Below, in pieces: positions 55,849 through 64,000 of a stretch of DNA of 64,000 nucleotides. Under the pieces are notes generated by a model. The model was not told the origin of the DNA, did not search any database, and was given only the letters and a program-made list of their open reading frames with translations. The stretch's first letter is position 1. Each line of letters begins with the position of its first letter. The DNA comes from Tardiphaga alba (GTDB lineage: Bacteria; Pseudomonadota; Alphaproteobacteria; Rhizobiales; Xanthobacteraceae): contig NZ_CP036498.1 in assembly GCF_018279705.1 (NCBI RefSeq), forward strand, positions 2,993,001-3,057,000. Reading direction: 5' to 3'. Made by a program: the position numbers and the translations under genes.

Positions 55849-57195
55849 ATGGGGAGCACGGTTTTCGACTCGGTGCTGTTTCGCGACATGTTCGGTACCG
55901 CGGAGATGCGCGAGATCTTTTCCGACGAGGCGCTGGTAGGCCGCTATATCGAAGCCGAGGTCGCTCTCGCCCGCGCCCAGGCACGTCTCGGTGTGGTACC
56001 GAAGGATGCTGCTGTCGCCATCGAAGCCGCCGGAAAATCGATCAAGATCGATTACGACAAGCTCCGCCACGAGACCGAGATCGTCGGCTATCCCATCCTG
56101 CCGCTGGTGCATCAGCTCTCCGCCGCCGCAGGCGAGGCCGGCCGTTTCGTCCATTGGGGCGCCACCACCCAGGACATCATGGACACTGCCAATGTCCTGC
56201 AGATCCGCGCCGCACTGAAGATCGTCGCACGCGATCTCCGCGAGGTCCGTGGCATCCTCCAGGCGATGGCGAAAAAGTATCGCGACACGCCGATGGCCGG
56301 GCGGACCCATCTGCAGCAGGCGCTGCCGGTGACTTTCGGCTACAAGGCCGCGGTCTGGCTGTCGTCCATCGACCGCCATATCGAGCGCGTCGATCAGGCG
56401 CTGCCGCGCATCTTGCTCGGTGAATTCTCCGGCGCTGCCGGCACGCTGGCCTCGGTGGGCGAGGGTGGCCTCGAAATGCAGAAACTGTTCTGCGAGGAAC
56501 TCGGCCTGCATCAGCCGTCGATCACGTGGCACGTCGCGCGCGACGGCATTGCCGAAGCGGTGACGCTGCTCGGTCTCATCACCGGCACCCTCGGCAAGAT
56601 CGCCACCGACGTGATGCTGCTGTCGTCGTCCGAATTCGGCGAAGTGGCGGAGCCGTTCGTGCCGGGCCGCGGCGCGTCCTCGACCATGCCGCAGAAGCGC
56701 AATGCGATTTCGAGCGAGCTGATGCTCGCTGCCGCCAAGGCTGTGCGCCAGCACGTCGCCACCATGCTCGACGGCATGATCCATGATCTCGAACGCGCCA
56801 CCGGCCCCTGGCATGTGGAATGGGCCTCGCTGCCGGAGAGCTTCCTGCTCACCGCCGCGTCGCTGGCCAATGCAAAGTTCATGCTCGGCGGTCTCGTGGT
56901 TCATGAGAAGCGGATGCTGGACAATCTCGATCTCACCCACGGGCTCATTGTGGCGGAAGCCGTGATGATGGCGGCTGCGCCCAAGCTCGGTCGCCAGCAT
57001 GCGCATGACGTCGTCTATGACGCCTGCCGCAAGGCCATCGATGGCGGCGGCAGGCTTGCCGATATTCTCACCGAGGTACCGGAGATCGTCGAAGCGCTCG
57101 GCGGCAAAGACGAAATCCGCAAGCATTGCGATCCCGCGAATTATCTCGGCCTGTGCGGCCCGATGGTCGATCGCGTGCTGAGCCTGAGCAAATAG
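55849..57195 (+). CDS. Class II fumarase/ASL-family lyase (PcaB/CMLE-like)
   Basis: A 448-residue lyase. The signature GASSTMPQKRNAISSELM is typical of 3-carboxy-cis,cis-muconate cycloisomerase and adenylosuccinate lyase relatives. Also seen: HWGATTQDIMDTA, RTHLQQALPVTFGYKAA, EFSGAAGTLASVG, and the late LTHGLIVAEAVMM. Substrate is undecided: no other pca or purine genes are near. GGGAGACACC precedes ATG 55849. Confidence 0.88.
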   Translation: MGSTVFDSVLFRDMFGTAEMREIFSDEALVGRYIEAEVALARAQARLGVVPKDAAVAIEAAGKSIKIDYDKLRHETEIVGYPILPLVHQLSAAAGEAGRFVHWGATTQDIMDTANVLQIRAALKIVARDLREVRGILQAMAKKYRDTPMAGRTHLQQALPVTFGYKAAVWLSSIDRHIERVDQALPRILLGEFSGAAGTLASVGEGGLEMQKLFCEELGLHQPSITWHVARDGIAEAVTLLGLITGTLGKIATDVMLLSSSEFGEVAEPFVPGRGASSTMPQKRNAISSELMLAAAKAVRQHVATMLDGMIHDLERATGPWHVEWASLPESFLLTAASLANAKFMLGGLVVHEKRMLDNLDLTHGLIVAEAVMMAAAPKLGRQHAHDVVYDACRKAIDGGGRLADILTEVPEIVEALGGKDEIRKHCDPANYLGLCGPMVDRVLSLSK

Positions 57196-57210
57196 TTCGA
57201 TATCGTTTGA

Positions 57211-57268
57211 TCGGTTGAGCGCAGCGAAAATTCATGCTGCTCGTCGTCTGCGCTCAATCCATTCTACG
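57211..57268. repeat. Short dispersed inverted repeat
   Basis: TTGAGCGCAG (57215-57224) and CTGCGCTCAA (57248-57257) form the arms, in the gap between the convergent lyase and transglycosylase genes. Layout resembles family A but is shorter. Confidence 0.55.
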
Positions 57269-57274
57269 GCAGCG

Positions 57275-58504
57275 TCAGCCGCCTTGCCGCAGCCGCGCCA
57301 ACACCTTCAGGCCGCCATAGCCATCCGCAGGCAGCAGTCCTGCTTTGGTCTGGAAATTTCGCACTGCCTGCATCGTGTCATTGCCGACGCGCCCATCAGT
57401 GCCGCCGGTGTCGAAGCCCGCGCGTGTCAATCGCGTCTGCAATTCCTGCACTTCAGCGAGCGTGAGGATGCGCTCCGAGCCGGGGAACGGCTGGATGAAA
57501 GGCGGCGCGCCGAGAATGCGGTCGCCGAGATGGCAGATCGCCAGCGCGTAATTCATCGACGGATTGTAGCTGCGCACGGCGTAAAAACCCTGGCCGAGCA
57601 GGAAGCTGGGTCCGCCCGCCGCCGGCGTCCAGAGTTTTGCCGTTGCATTTGGTTGCGGAAAGGCCTGCCCATCCGCACGCGTCACGCCGGCTGCAGTCCA
57701 TGATGCGTAACTGCGCTTGGCATCCGACGAAGCGGCACCGTCAGCGCGCACCTCATAACCCCAATGCTCGCCGCGCGGATATTTTCCGCGGTTGACGAGG
57801 AAGCGCGCGCTGGAGCCGAGCGCGTCATCGGGCTTGCCGAAGGGCGAGACGCGACCGTCCTTGTCGTAGTCGATGCCGACATTGAGCCAGACTTCGGGCA
57901 TCCATTGCGTATGCCCCATGGCGCCGGCCCAGGAGCCGCGCATCTCGTCCGGCGTGCTCCAGCCGTTCTGCACCACGCGTAGCGCGTTGATCAGTTCGGT
58001 TTCCCAGTAAGCGCGGCGGCGCGGCTCGTTCCAGGCGAGCGCCGAGAGCTGCGGAAACACCGGGCGCATGTGATTGGTCTGCACCAAGGGATCGCCATAG
58101 GCGGACTCGACGCCCCACAGCGCCAGCAGCGTGCCGCGCTCGACGCCAAAATCACGCTCGATGCGATCGAACAGCCCGCTGTTCTTGCGGAGCGCGTCCT
58201 TGCCGGCGGTGATGCGCCAGTCGGAGGCGCGACGGTTCACATATTGCCAGACCTGTTCGTGAAACTCGGGCTGCTTCTTCATCTTCTGGAACACGGACAT
58301 GTCCGGCTCCAGGCGGCCCATCACGCGGTCATAAGTGGCCGCGGAAATGCCTTTGGCCGATGCCTTGGCGCGAAATCCGTCGCGCCAGGCATCGAAGCCC
58401 GCGGGCGCGGAGAGCGCTGCGCCGGGCAGCGTAAGCGTTGCCGCGGCGCCGAGACCGGACTGCAGCACTGCACGGCGGGTGAGGCGGAGATCGATCTGAT
58501 TCAT
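57275..58504 (-). CDS. Lytic murein transglycosylase with peptidoglycan-binding domain
   Basis: A 409-residue protein. N-terminal export signal with TRRAVLQSGLGAAATLTLPG (Tat-like). The catalytic MltB-like SLT fold spans about 40-330: GVESAYGDPLVQTN carries the catalytic Glu, and GSWAGAMGHTQWMPEVW the conserved following block. C-terminal peptidoglycan-binding domain about 345-405 (LTLAEVQELQTRLTRAGFDT then GGTDGRVG). It cleaves glycan strands with 1,6-anhydro ends, the source of the AnmK substrate encoded at 10796. Confidence 0.94.
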   Translation of the reverse strand: MNQIDLRLTRRAVLQSGLGAAATLTLPGAALSAPAGFDAWRDGFRAKASAKGISAATYDRVMGRLEPDMSVFQKMKKQPEFHEQVWQYVNRRASDWRITAGKDALRKNSGLFDRIERDFGVERGTLLALWGVESAYGDPLVQTNHMRPVFPQLSALAWNEPRRRAYWETELINALRVVQNGWSTPDEMRGSWAGAMGHTQWMPEVWLNVGIDYDKDGRVSPFGKPDDALGSSARFLVNRGKYPRGEHWGYEVRADGAASSDAKRSYASWTAAGVTRADGQAFPQPNATAKLWTPAAGGPSFLLGQGFYAVRSYNPSMNYALAICHLGDRILGAPPFIQPFPGSERILTLAEVQELQTRLTRAGFDTGGTDGRVGNDTMQAVRNFQTKAGLLPADGYGGLKVLARLRQGG

Positions 58505-58580
58505 CCCGTCAGTCTAGCGCGGGATGGCCGGGTGCGGCAGGGCAAAGCTGTCGCAGCAACGTGCTCCGCCGGCGCAAAAC

Positions 58581-58615
58581 AAAAGCCCCGGACGCGGTGA
58601 GCGTCCGGGGCTTGA
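58581..58615 (-). terminator. Intrinsic terminator after efp
   Basis: AAGCCCCGGACGC and GCGTCCGGGGCTT form a 13-bp stem around a five-base loop; minus-strand reading ends in TTTTGTTTTG. Confidence 0.88.
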
Positions 58616-58637
58616 TGTCAGTTCGACCGCCGAAGGA

Positions 58638-59204
58638 TCAGTCCTTGGCGCGCTCGACGTAGGAACCATCTTCGGTCAGCACGACGATGCGCGTGCCGGT
58701 GCCGACATGCGGGGGAACCGCGGAGCGGATGCCGTTGGACAGGATCGCCGGCTTGTAGGAGGACGAGGCGGTCTGGCCCTTGGTGACCGGCTCGGTCTCG
58801 ACGACTTCGAGCGTCACGCGCTGCGGCAGCACGATGGCGACTGGCACCATGTCGTGCAGCGAGAGCTTCACGACCATGTTTTCCTGCAGATACGGGGCGG
58901 AGGTGCCGATCACGTCCGGCGGAACCTGGACTTGGTCGTAGGTCTCCTGGTTCATGAAATGGTAGCCGTCGGCGTCCTGATAGAGGTAGGAGAAGTTCTG
59001 GTCCTCGATGGTCGCCTTTTCCACCTGGTCGGTGGTCTTGTAGCGCTCCGAAATCTTCACGCCGTCGCTGATTCGGCGCATTTCGATCTGCGAGACCGGG
59101 GTGCCCTTGCCGGGATGGATGTTTTCGGCGGACAGAACCACATAGAGCTTGCCGTCTTGCTCGATGACGTTGCCCTTGCGAATAGAACTGGCGATGACTC
59201 TCAC
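58638..59204 (-). CDS. efp: Translation elongation factor P
   Basis: A 188-residue EF-P that relieves ribosome stalling at polyproline. N-terminal KOW-like domain with the modification loop [16 protein letters not shown]; the lysine there (Lys33 by this start) is the EpmA lysylation site, the counterpart of E. coli Lys34. OB domains follow ([40 protein letters not shown]). GTG 59204 is the start; the open frame to 59291 is noncoding. Divergent from epmA across 140 bases. Confidence 0.97.
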   Translation of the reverse strand: MRVIASSIRKGNVIEQDGKLYVVLSAENIHPGKGTPVSQIEMRRISDGVKISERYKTTDQVEKATIEDQNFSYLYQDADGYHFMNQETYDQVQVPPDVIGTSAPYLQENMVVKLSLHDMVPVAIVLPQRVTLEVVETEPVTKGQTASSSYKPAILSNGIRSAVPPHVGTGTRIVVLTEDGSYVERAKD

Positions 59205-59342
59205 AGTGAATTTTCCTGAATTTGTCGGCCGAGGCCGGATGGGGCACGATTGCTGCCACGCGGCCTGCGAAGCGATTTCGGGCTGCAACATACTGATTTG
59301 CGGTCGGAATGCCAGCGCCTTGCAACCGAAAAAGGGGCCGTT

Positions 59343-60389
59343 TTGACCCCCGAAACCACCCCGATTTCACCCTGGTGGAGCCCAAACCGCCACAATGACC
59401 GCCGCGGCTTCCTCACCGCGCGTGGGCAAATAACGCGCGCCGTCAGGGCCTGGTTCGACGCTAACGGCTTCACCGAGGTGGAAACCGGGGCGCTGGTGGT
59501 GTCGCCGGGCAATGAGACCCATCTGCACGCGCCGCGATCGGATTTGACCGGCCATGACGGCGAAAAACGCGAGCGGTACCTGCGGACGTCGCCGGAATTC
59601 GCCTGCAAGAAGCTGTTGGCGGCCGGCGAAACGCGCATTTTCGAGCTGGCGCGGGTTTTTCGGGATCGCGAACGCGGGGATCGGCATCTGCCGGAATTCA
59701 CCATGCTGGAATGGTACCGGGCGAATGAAGACTACGAGGCGGTCATCCGGGATACGGTTGCTATCATCCAGCTGGCTGCCGAGACGGCGGGGACGCGGGA
59801 GTTCAGCTTCCGCGGCCAGAAAGCTGATGCAAGTTTGCCACCGGAATTCCTGACCGTTTTTGATGCTTTCGAGCGCTTTGCCGGCGTCGATCTCGCCGCA
59901 ACCGTGCGGCAGCACGAGGGAGACAGAGCAGCACTCGCCGCGGCAGCACAAGGCTGCGTCCGCGTCGCCGATGACGACACCTGGTCGGACATTTTCAGTA
60001 AGATCCTGGTCGAGCATGTGGAGCCGCATCTCGGGCAGGGGCGGATGACCGTGCTTTACGAATATCCGACACCGGAAGCGGCGCTGGCGCGGACCAAGGC
60101 GGCCAATCCTGATGTCGCCGAGCGCTTTGAAGTTTATGCTTGCGGTGTCGAACTGGCGAACGGGTTTGGCGAACTCACCGATGCCGATGAACAGCGCCGT
60201 CGCTTTTTTGAATCGATGGACGAGAAACAGCGGCGCTATGGCGAGCGCTATCCCATCGATGAGGAGTTTCTCGCAGCGGTCGCTTTGATGCCGCCGGCTT
60301 CCGGTGTTGCGCTTGGTTTCGATCGGCTCGTGATGCTGGCCGCCGGTGCAACGAGGATCGATCAAGTCGTGTGGACACCGCCGGCATGA
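59343..60389 (+). CDS. epmA: EF-P lysyltransferase EpmA (GenX/PoxA)
   Basis: A 348-residue protein that attaches (R)-beta-lysine to EF-P. It resembles the catalytic core of class II lysyl-tRNA synthetase without the anticodon domain: [40 protein letters not shown] then [23 protein letters not shown] and [16 protein letters not shown] (class II motif 3). TTG 59343 reading [17 protein letters not shown] is chosen because AAGGGGCC lies just upstream. It ends in ATGA overlap with epmB. Confidence 0.93.
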   Translation: MTPETTPISPWWSPNRHNDRRGFLTARGQITRAVRAWFDANGFTEVETGALVVSPGNETHLHAPRSDLTGHDGEKRERYLRTSPEFACKKLLAAGETRIFELARVFRDRERGDRHLPEFTMLEWYRANEDYEAVIRDTVAIIQLAAETAGTREFSFRGQKADASLPPEFLTVFDAFERFAGVDLAATVRQHEGDRAALAAAAQGCVRVADDDTWSDIFSKILVEHVEPHLGQGRMTVLYEYPTPEAALARTKAANPDVAERFEVYACGVELANGFGELTDADEQRRRFFESMDEKQRRYGERYPIDEEFLAAVALMPPASGVALGFDRLVMLAAGATRIDQVVWTPPA

Positions 60390-61486
60390 ACGGGCCCGTG
60401 AAAATTTCAACCACGCTGCGGCGGGCGAGCGAGCTCGTGGCCGAAGGCCTCGCGCCGGAGCAGGCGCTGGCGGAGCTTGAACGCGTCGCTGCGCGTTATG
60501 CCGTGGCGGTGACGCCGGCTGTCGCTGAGCTCATCGATAGCAGCGATCCCGATGATCCGATCGCGCGGCAATACATTCCCGATGCGCGCGAGCTGAATGC
60601 GCAGGCCAATGAGCGCGACGATCCGATCGGCGATCACACGCACGCACCCGTCGATGGCATCGTGCATCGCTACCCCGATCGCGTGCTGTTCAAGCTCGTC
60701 CATGTCTGCGCGGTTTATTGCCGGTTCTGCTTTCGCCGCGAGATGGTGGGGCCGGGCAAGGAGACGGCGCTGTCGCGCGAGGCTTACACAAAGGCGCTCG
60801 ACTATATCTGCGGCCACGATGAGATCTGGGAAGTGATCCTCACCGGTGGCGATCCGCTGATGTTGTCGCCGCGCCGCCTGGCCGAAATCATGAATGATCT
60901 CGCCGCCATCGATCATGTGAAGATCATCCGCCTGCATACGCGCGTGCCGGTCGCAGATCCCGCACGCGTCAGCGATGAAATGGTGGCGGCCTTGCGCGTA
61001 CAGGGCGCATCGACCTGGGTGGCGTTGCATGCCAATCATCCGCGCGAGTTTTCTGAGGCGGCGCGGGCCGCCTGTGCACGCATGATCGACAGCGGCATCC
61101 CCATGGTCAGCCAGTCCGTGCTGTTGCGCGGCGTCAATGACGATGCGGTGACGCTCACTGCACTCATGCGCAGCTTCGTCGAGAACCGCATCAAACCCTA
61201 TTACCTGCACCACGGCGATCTCGCGCCCGGGACTGCGCATCTGCGCACCACCATTGCGGAGGGACAGGCCCTGATGCAGGCACTGCGCGGCAATGTGTCG
61301 GGCCTCTGCCAGCCCGATTACGTGCTCGATATTCCCGGCGGTTACGGCAAGGCGCCGATCGGTCCCGAATATTTATCTCAAAACGCACCGACCAATGCCA
61401 AGGCAGGCGATGCCACGCCACAGGAATCAAGCTATCGTGTGATGGACTACTGCGGTGACGTGCATATTTATCCTCCGAAGTCGTAA
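60386..61486 (+). CDS. epmB: EF-P beta-lysylation protein EpmB (lysine 2,3-aminomutase family)
   Basis: A 366-residue radical SAM aminomutase making (R)-beta-lysine from lysine. Radical-SAM cysteines CAVYCRFC (CxxxCxxC), plus VILTGGDPLMLSPRRL and the PLP lysine region YYLHHGDLAPGTAHLR near the end. ATG 60386 lies in the ATGA overlap with epmA. The gene trio epmA-epmB-efp gives the complete core EF-P lysylation pathway; no EpmC hydroxylase is seen. Confidence 0.93.
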   Translation: MNGPVKISTTLRRASELVAEGLAPEQALAELERVAARYAVAVTPAVAELIDSSDPDDPIARQYIPDARELNAQANERDDPIGDHTHAPVDGIVHRYPDRVLFKLVHVCAVYCRFCFRREMVGPGKETALSREAYTKALDYICGHDEIWEVILTGGDPLMLSPRRLAEIMNDLAAIDHVKIIRLHTRVPVADPARVSDEMVAALRVQGASTWVALHANHPREFSEAARAACARMIDSGIPMVSQSVLLRGVNDDAVTLTALMRSFVENRIKPYYLHHGDLAPGTAHLRTTIAEGQALMQALRGNVSGLCQPDYVLDIPGGYGKAPIGPEYLSQNAPTNAKAGDATPQESSYRVMDYCGDVHIYPPKS

Positions 61487-61525
61487 CGTTCGGCTTCGGC
61501 GCGCTATCGGTGTCGGAGACATAAA

Positions 61526-61801
61526 ATGAAGACATTGTTCGTGATGACGGCCGGCCTGATGGTGATCGGGCATTCACTCGCCTTGGCGCAGGAATCCCAG
61601 CGTAATCTGCCGCCGAAGGCATTGCGCGCGCAGCCGACCACGCAATCTTCCAGCGGCAATGTGCCGGATGCGCCGATTGGCCATCGACAGCCGCGGCCGG
61701 CGGATCTACCGCCGGAAACCGGCAAGAACAATCCCGATCGCATTGATGCGCAGGACCGCGAGCTCGATCGTATGATCAAGAATATCTGCAAGGGTTGCTG
61801 A
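61526..61801 (+). CDS. Small secreted hypothetical protein
   Basis: A 91-residue protein. Signal peptide MKTLFVMTAGLMVIGHSLAL then AQ, followed by a Pro/Gln-rich mature part (QRNLPPKALRAQPTTQSSSG, RQPRPADLPPETG). It ends in a CxxxC-like KNICKGC. No family recognised. ATG 61526; ribosome site is weak. Confidence 0.6.
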   Translation: MKTLFVMTAGLMVIGHSLALAQESQRNLPPKALRAQPTTQSSSGNVPDAPIGHRQPRPADLPPETGKNNPDRIDAQDRELDRMIKNICKGC

Positions 61802-61811
61802 GCGAAGACAT

Positions 61812-61899
61812 GTAGGGCGGGCAAAGGCGCGATTATGCCGTGCCCACCTTCAAGTGCTCCGCTCGTGAAGGTGGGCACGCTACGCTTTGCCCACCCTAC
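61812..61899. repeat. Dispersed inverted repeat, family A variant
   Basis: GTAGGGCGGGCAAAGGCGCG at the left and CGCTTTGCCCACCCTAC at the right, with an inner CCCACCTTCA / TGAAGGTGGG pair. gtag...ctac layout as the other family A copies. Confidence 0.8.
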
Positions 61900-61902
61900 A
61901 GC

Positions 61903-62478
61903 TCACGCCTTGTTGCGCGCCGCCAATGCCATGCCGATCAGCGACGAGCCACCGATCAGAAGGTTGATGCCGACCAGCACGCCAATGGCCCATGCCGCGG
62001 AGCCCGGCAGGCCTGAGATGATGAAGAAAGCGATCAGGATGTCCATGAGGCCTGAGATCGCCAGCCAGCTCCAGCGCTCCGACAACTCCTTGCGGTGCTG
62101 CAACGCATACATGATCGTCGCGACGCCTTCGGCCAGGAAATAGATTCCGACGACGACGGTCAGGGTCAGCGTGCTCTCAGCCGGCCGCGTGAGCAGCACG
62201 ATCCCCGCTGCAATGCCAAGCACCGCCGATATCAAAGACCAGACGAAGCCCGGTACCTGACGCGCCCACAATGTCATCAGCAGCGCGGCGAGTCCTGCCA
62301 GCAGGAACATCCAGCCGAGCATCACGGTGACGGCGATGCTGGCGATCGGCGGCACGATCATCGCGGCGAGACCCAGAACCACCAGCACGATGCCTTCGAT
62401 GAGGAAGGCTTTCCAATGGGCGCGAACGGCTTCGCTCATCTTCGATTGCAGTTCAGCGAAATCGGGAGGCATGGTCAT
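61903..62478 (-). CDS. DUF308 / HdeD-like membrane protein
   Basis: A 191-residue protein with six hydrophobic helices (e.g. LIEGIVLVVLGLAAMIVPPI, AVTVMLGWMFLLAGLAALLM, WAIGVLVGINLLIGGSSLIG). The duplicated GxxxxxxGxxxL pattern matches HdeD/DUF308, linked in E. coli to acid stress. ATG 62478 reading MTMPPDFAELQSKMSEAVRA is chosen; the frame extends far upstream to 63210 into the next gene's region and is not real. Confidence 0.88.
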   Translation of the reverse strand: MTMPPDFAELQSKMSEAVRAHWKAFLIEGIVLVVLGLAAMIVPPIASIAVTVMLGWMFLLAGLAALLMTLWARQVPGFVWSLISAVLGIAAGIVLLTRPAESTLTLTVVVGIYFLAEGVATIMYALQHRKELSERWSWLAISGLMDILIAFFIISGLPGSAAWAIGVLVGINLLIGGSSLIGMALAARNKA

Positions 62479-62591
62479 GGGCAATTCCTGATCGGCCCGA
62501 CGGGGCACTGTCGCCTGACTATAGCCGCAACCGGGCCGCGGCGCGAAATATCCGCGACCATCGTCAAGTACTTTAGATGAATTGTCGAAGC

Positions 62592-63617
62592 TTATTGCTG
62601 AATTGGAATCGCCGGCGCCGCGGTCCGCATGCGGTTGCGGCCGAGGAAATAGGCGGCGCTGGTCAGCACCAGCAGCACGCCACCGATGACGATGGATGTT
62701 ACACCGAGCGGCACCAGCACCATAGTCACTGTGCGCTCGGGATTGCTGTACCAATGCCGCAGCGATGAAATCAGGAACGCTGTGCCCGCAAAGCCCGCCG
62801 CGCCGCCCGCAAAAGTCAGCGCCCACATGCTGCGCAATTGCGCGAGCCGTTCGCGCGATACGTCCGTATGAGGCGCGTGATGAGCGCCGATGCGGCGCAC
62901 CAGCCGGGCGGCAAGGGCGATGGTCCCGAACCCAAACAACATGCCGGCGCCTTCCAGCGCGCGACGGCCGAGCCCCACGATTTCGGGATGTTGTTGCAAG
63001 GTGAGCAGCGGCAGGTCGTAGCAGGCATGCAATGTGACGGGCGCCAGCACGATCAACAGAGGCGTGCGAATGAAAGCAAAACTGTCGCGGCGATGCGCGC
63101 CGAGTGCGCGGCCCGAGCGGGCGATCGCGATATAGGCGCCGGCAATGACGCCGAGGGCGCCGTGAAACGGCACCGTCAGCACGCTGCGCAGGACGGCCAG
63201 CGTACGCCACATCTCGGGATAGCTGAGCAGATAGACGAGATTTTCATATGCCGCGAAGCCGAGGCCGGCGGCGGCGCCATAGACAACATTGTCCATGGGA
63301 TCGGCGGTGCGGGCACGCTGGGTCGAGACCGCGACGATCACCAAGATCTTCACGATCTCCTCGGGCGCGGCGATCCCGAACACCGCATGCAGCACCATGG
63401 TCCAGGTCGGGTCATCGGTGAGGCCGGGGATGGCGGCGAACAGCGCACGGGCATAGCCGAGCAGCGAGATGCTGGCCGCACCGAGCAAAAAGGCCGCCCA
63501 GACCAGTCCCGGGGGCCCGGGCCGTTCGTCCGCGGCAATGATCAGCCACAGCACCAGCAAGGCTGGCGCCACGGCTGCAATGCCAATCACGGTCGGGAGC
63601 GATTCGAGGGCGTCCAT
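62592..63617 (-). CDS. PrsW-family intramembrane metalloprotease
   Basis: A 341-residue multi-span membrane protein. PrsW marks: FGIAAPEEIVKILVIVAVST with the EE pair, VYGAAAGLGFAAYENLVYLL and VPFHGALGVIAGAYIAIARS, where conserved His and Glu residues may form the metal site. The C-terminal about 130 residues include a cytoplasmic loop and further helices. PrsW in B. subtilis cleaves anti-sigma factor RsiW; the target here is unknown. It may not cleave the same substrate. Confidence 0.9.
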   Translation of the reverse strand: MDALESLPTVIGIAAVAPALLVLWLIIAADERPGPPGLVWAAFLLGAASISLLGYARALFAAIPGLTDDPTWTMVLHAVFGIAAPEEIVKILVIVAVSTQRARTADPMDNVVYGAAAGLGFAAYENLVYLLSYPEMWRTLAVLRSVLTVPFHGALGVIAGAYIAIARSGRALGAHRRDSFAFIRTPLLIVLAPVTLHACYDLPLLTLQQHPEIVGLGRRALEGAGMLFGFGTIALAARLVRRIGAHHAPHTDVSRERLAQLRSMWALTFAGGAAGFAGTAFLISSLRHWYSNPERTVTMVLVPLGVTSIVIGGVLLVLTSAAYFLGRNRMRTAAPAIPIQQ

Positions 63618-63677
63618 GGAGAGTTAAGTATAGGGCCGCCGTGCGGGCGGGAAGGGCCGTGCGGTCGCACCCGTCAG

Positions 63678-63764
63678 TTGTCGTGGCCCGGCTTGACCGG
63701 CCACTCCAGCAAACATGGAGGCTGCGGAGTGTGCTGGATCACCCGCTTCCGCGGCTGATGACAA
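63678..63764. repeat. Dispersed repeat, family D
   Basis: Bounded by TTGTC and GACAA. Contains GGCCCGGCTTGACCGGCC and CCCGCTTCCGCGG, a pattern recalled from repeats of Bradyrhizobium relatives. It lies between the PrsW gene and the gene at the right edge. Confidence 0.6.
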
Positions 63765-63786
63765 GAGAGAACGGGGAGGGAACCAA

Positions 63787-64000
63787 ATGCCGCCCGGCCG
63801 ATTGGACCTGAAACCACCGCAAGACGGGGATCCGACCATGGCCGATGACGCACCGACGCCGCCCTTCATCTATGAGGGCGTTGCGCTCGTACCGGAGGAA
63901 AAATCCACCTTGTCCGAAGTGGTCGATACCGTGAAAGACGCTGCGCACCGCGTCAGCGACACATTCGAAGCCGGCAAGAAGCCCGGCATGCCGCTGAGCA
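63787..64000 (+). CDS. Hypothetical protein, 3'-truncated by window end
   Basis: ATG 63787 follows GGGGAGGGAACC, a strong ribosome site. The reading MPPGRLDLKPPQDGDPTMAD continues through DDAPTPPFIYEGVALVPEEK then STLSEVVDTVKDAAHRVSDT and runs off the window. An in-frame ATG at 63838 is an alternative. The visible 71 residues are hydrophilic, with no signal peptide. No family recognised. Confidence 0.6.
   Translation, partial: MPPGRLDLKPPQDGDPTMADDAPTPPFIYEGVALVPEEKSTLSEVVDTVKDAAHRVSDTFEAGKKPGMPLS

Noticed and set aside
55537-57126. 529-codon frame opposite recJ end and the lyase
   Set aside because: Runs across two genes and their gap; shadow.
62479-63210. Upstream extension of the DUF308 frame to 435 codons
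   Set aside because: It overlaps the PrsW gene in another frame and lacks membrane pattern; ATG 62478 begins the real protein.

Overview
The window is alphaproteobacterial chromosome. GC-rich coding, a type II glutamine synthetase (GlnII) behind a sigma-54-type promoter, a rhizobial-order suf operon with two cysteine desulfurases, a class I PHA synthase, an Omp2b-like porin, DUF2735, and dispersed palindromes of the 'gtagcccggatggagcg...' type point to the Bradyrhizobium / Rhodopseudomonas / Afipia group (Nitrobacteraceae). Genus cannot be fixed by reading. I saw no rRNA, tRNA, CRISPR, integrase, transposase or phage gene. It reads as ordinary core and accessory chromosome.

Layout. 1-9.2 kb: the 3' part of an AsmA-like giant protein gene (frameshifted), an IclR regulator facing an orphan Liv-type binding protein and an SDR, a Cache-type chemoreceptor and an MFS permease. 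9.4-14.6 kb: tyrS (frameshifted) divergent from anmK, a porin, and a small alpha/beta hydrolase. 14.8-21.9 kb: sulphur mobilisation and Fe-S assembly (desulfurase, sufB, C, D, S, a DUF59 protein, sufA), mostly with 4-base stop/start overlaps. 22-25.8 kb: a TfoX-domain protein, a diguanylate cyclase, an RhlE-type RNA helicase and a small membrane protein. 26-33.7 kb: a ToxR/CadC-like regulator with TPR-like C-terminus, TetR, a secreted caspase-like protein, an FAD monooxygenase and two tandem SDR paralogues. 33.8-41.8 kb: parE, a mini haem-copper-oxidase-like membrane protein, a second secreted caspase-like protein with TPRs, DedA, an exported metallo-beta-lactamase-fold hydrolase, a PaiB-like protein and argC. 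42-48 kb: GNAT, glnII, DUF2735, glutaminase, MAPEG, a disrupted phaC and a lipoprotein. 48.5-57.2 kb: an aminotransferase, hom, glpX, GNAT, HAD dehalogenase, recJ and a fumarase/ASL-family lyase. 57.3-64 kb: lytic transglycosylase, efp divergent from epmA-epmB (EF-P lysylation), a DUF308 membrane protein, a PrsW-family protease and a partial gene at the right edge.

Three genes are interrupted. The AsmA-like gene, tyrS and the phaC start region each look one base short in a homopolymer, which fits sequencing error at least as well as mutation. phaC also carries an in-frame TGA that is not a homopolymer slip.

No obviously new multi-gene system is present. The most worthwhile leads are: two secreted caspase-like proteins about 6 kb apart, a perfect 12-bp-arm palindrome between the IclR gene and its divergent neighbour, a perfect palindrome 28 bp upstream of phaC, a dispersed repeat inserted between sufB and sufC, a repeat that supplies the C-terminus of the TfoX-like protein, and twin 13-bp-stem terminators around one GNAT gene.
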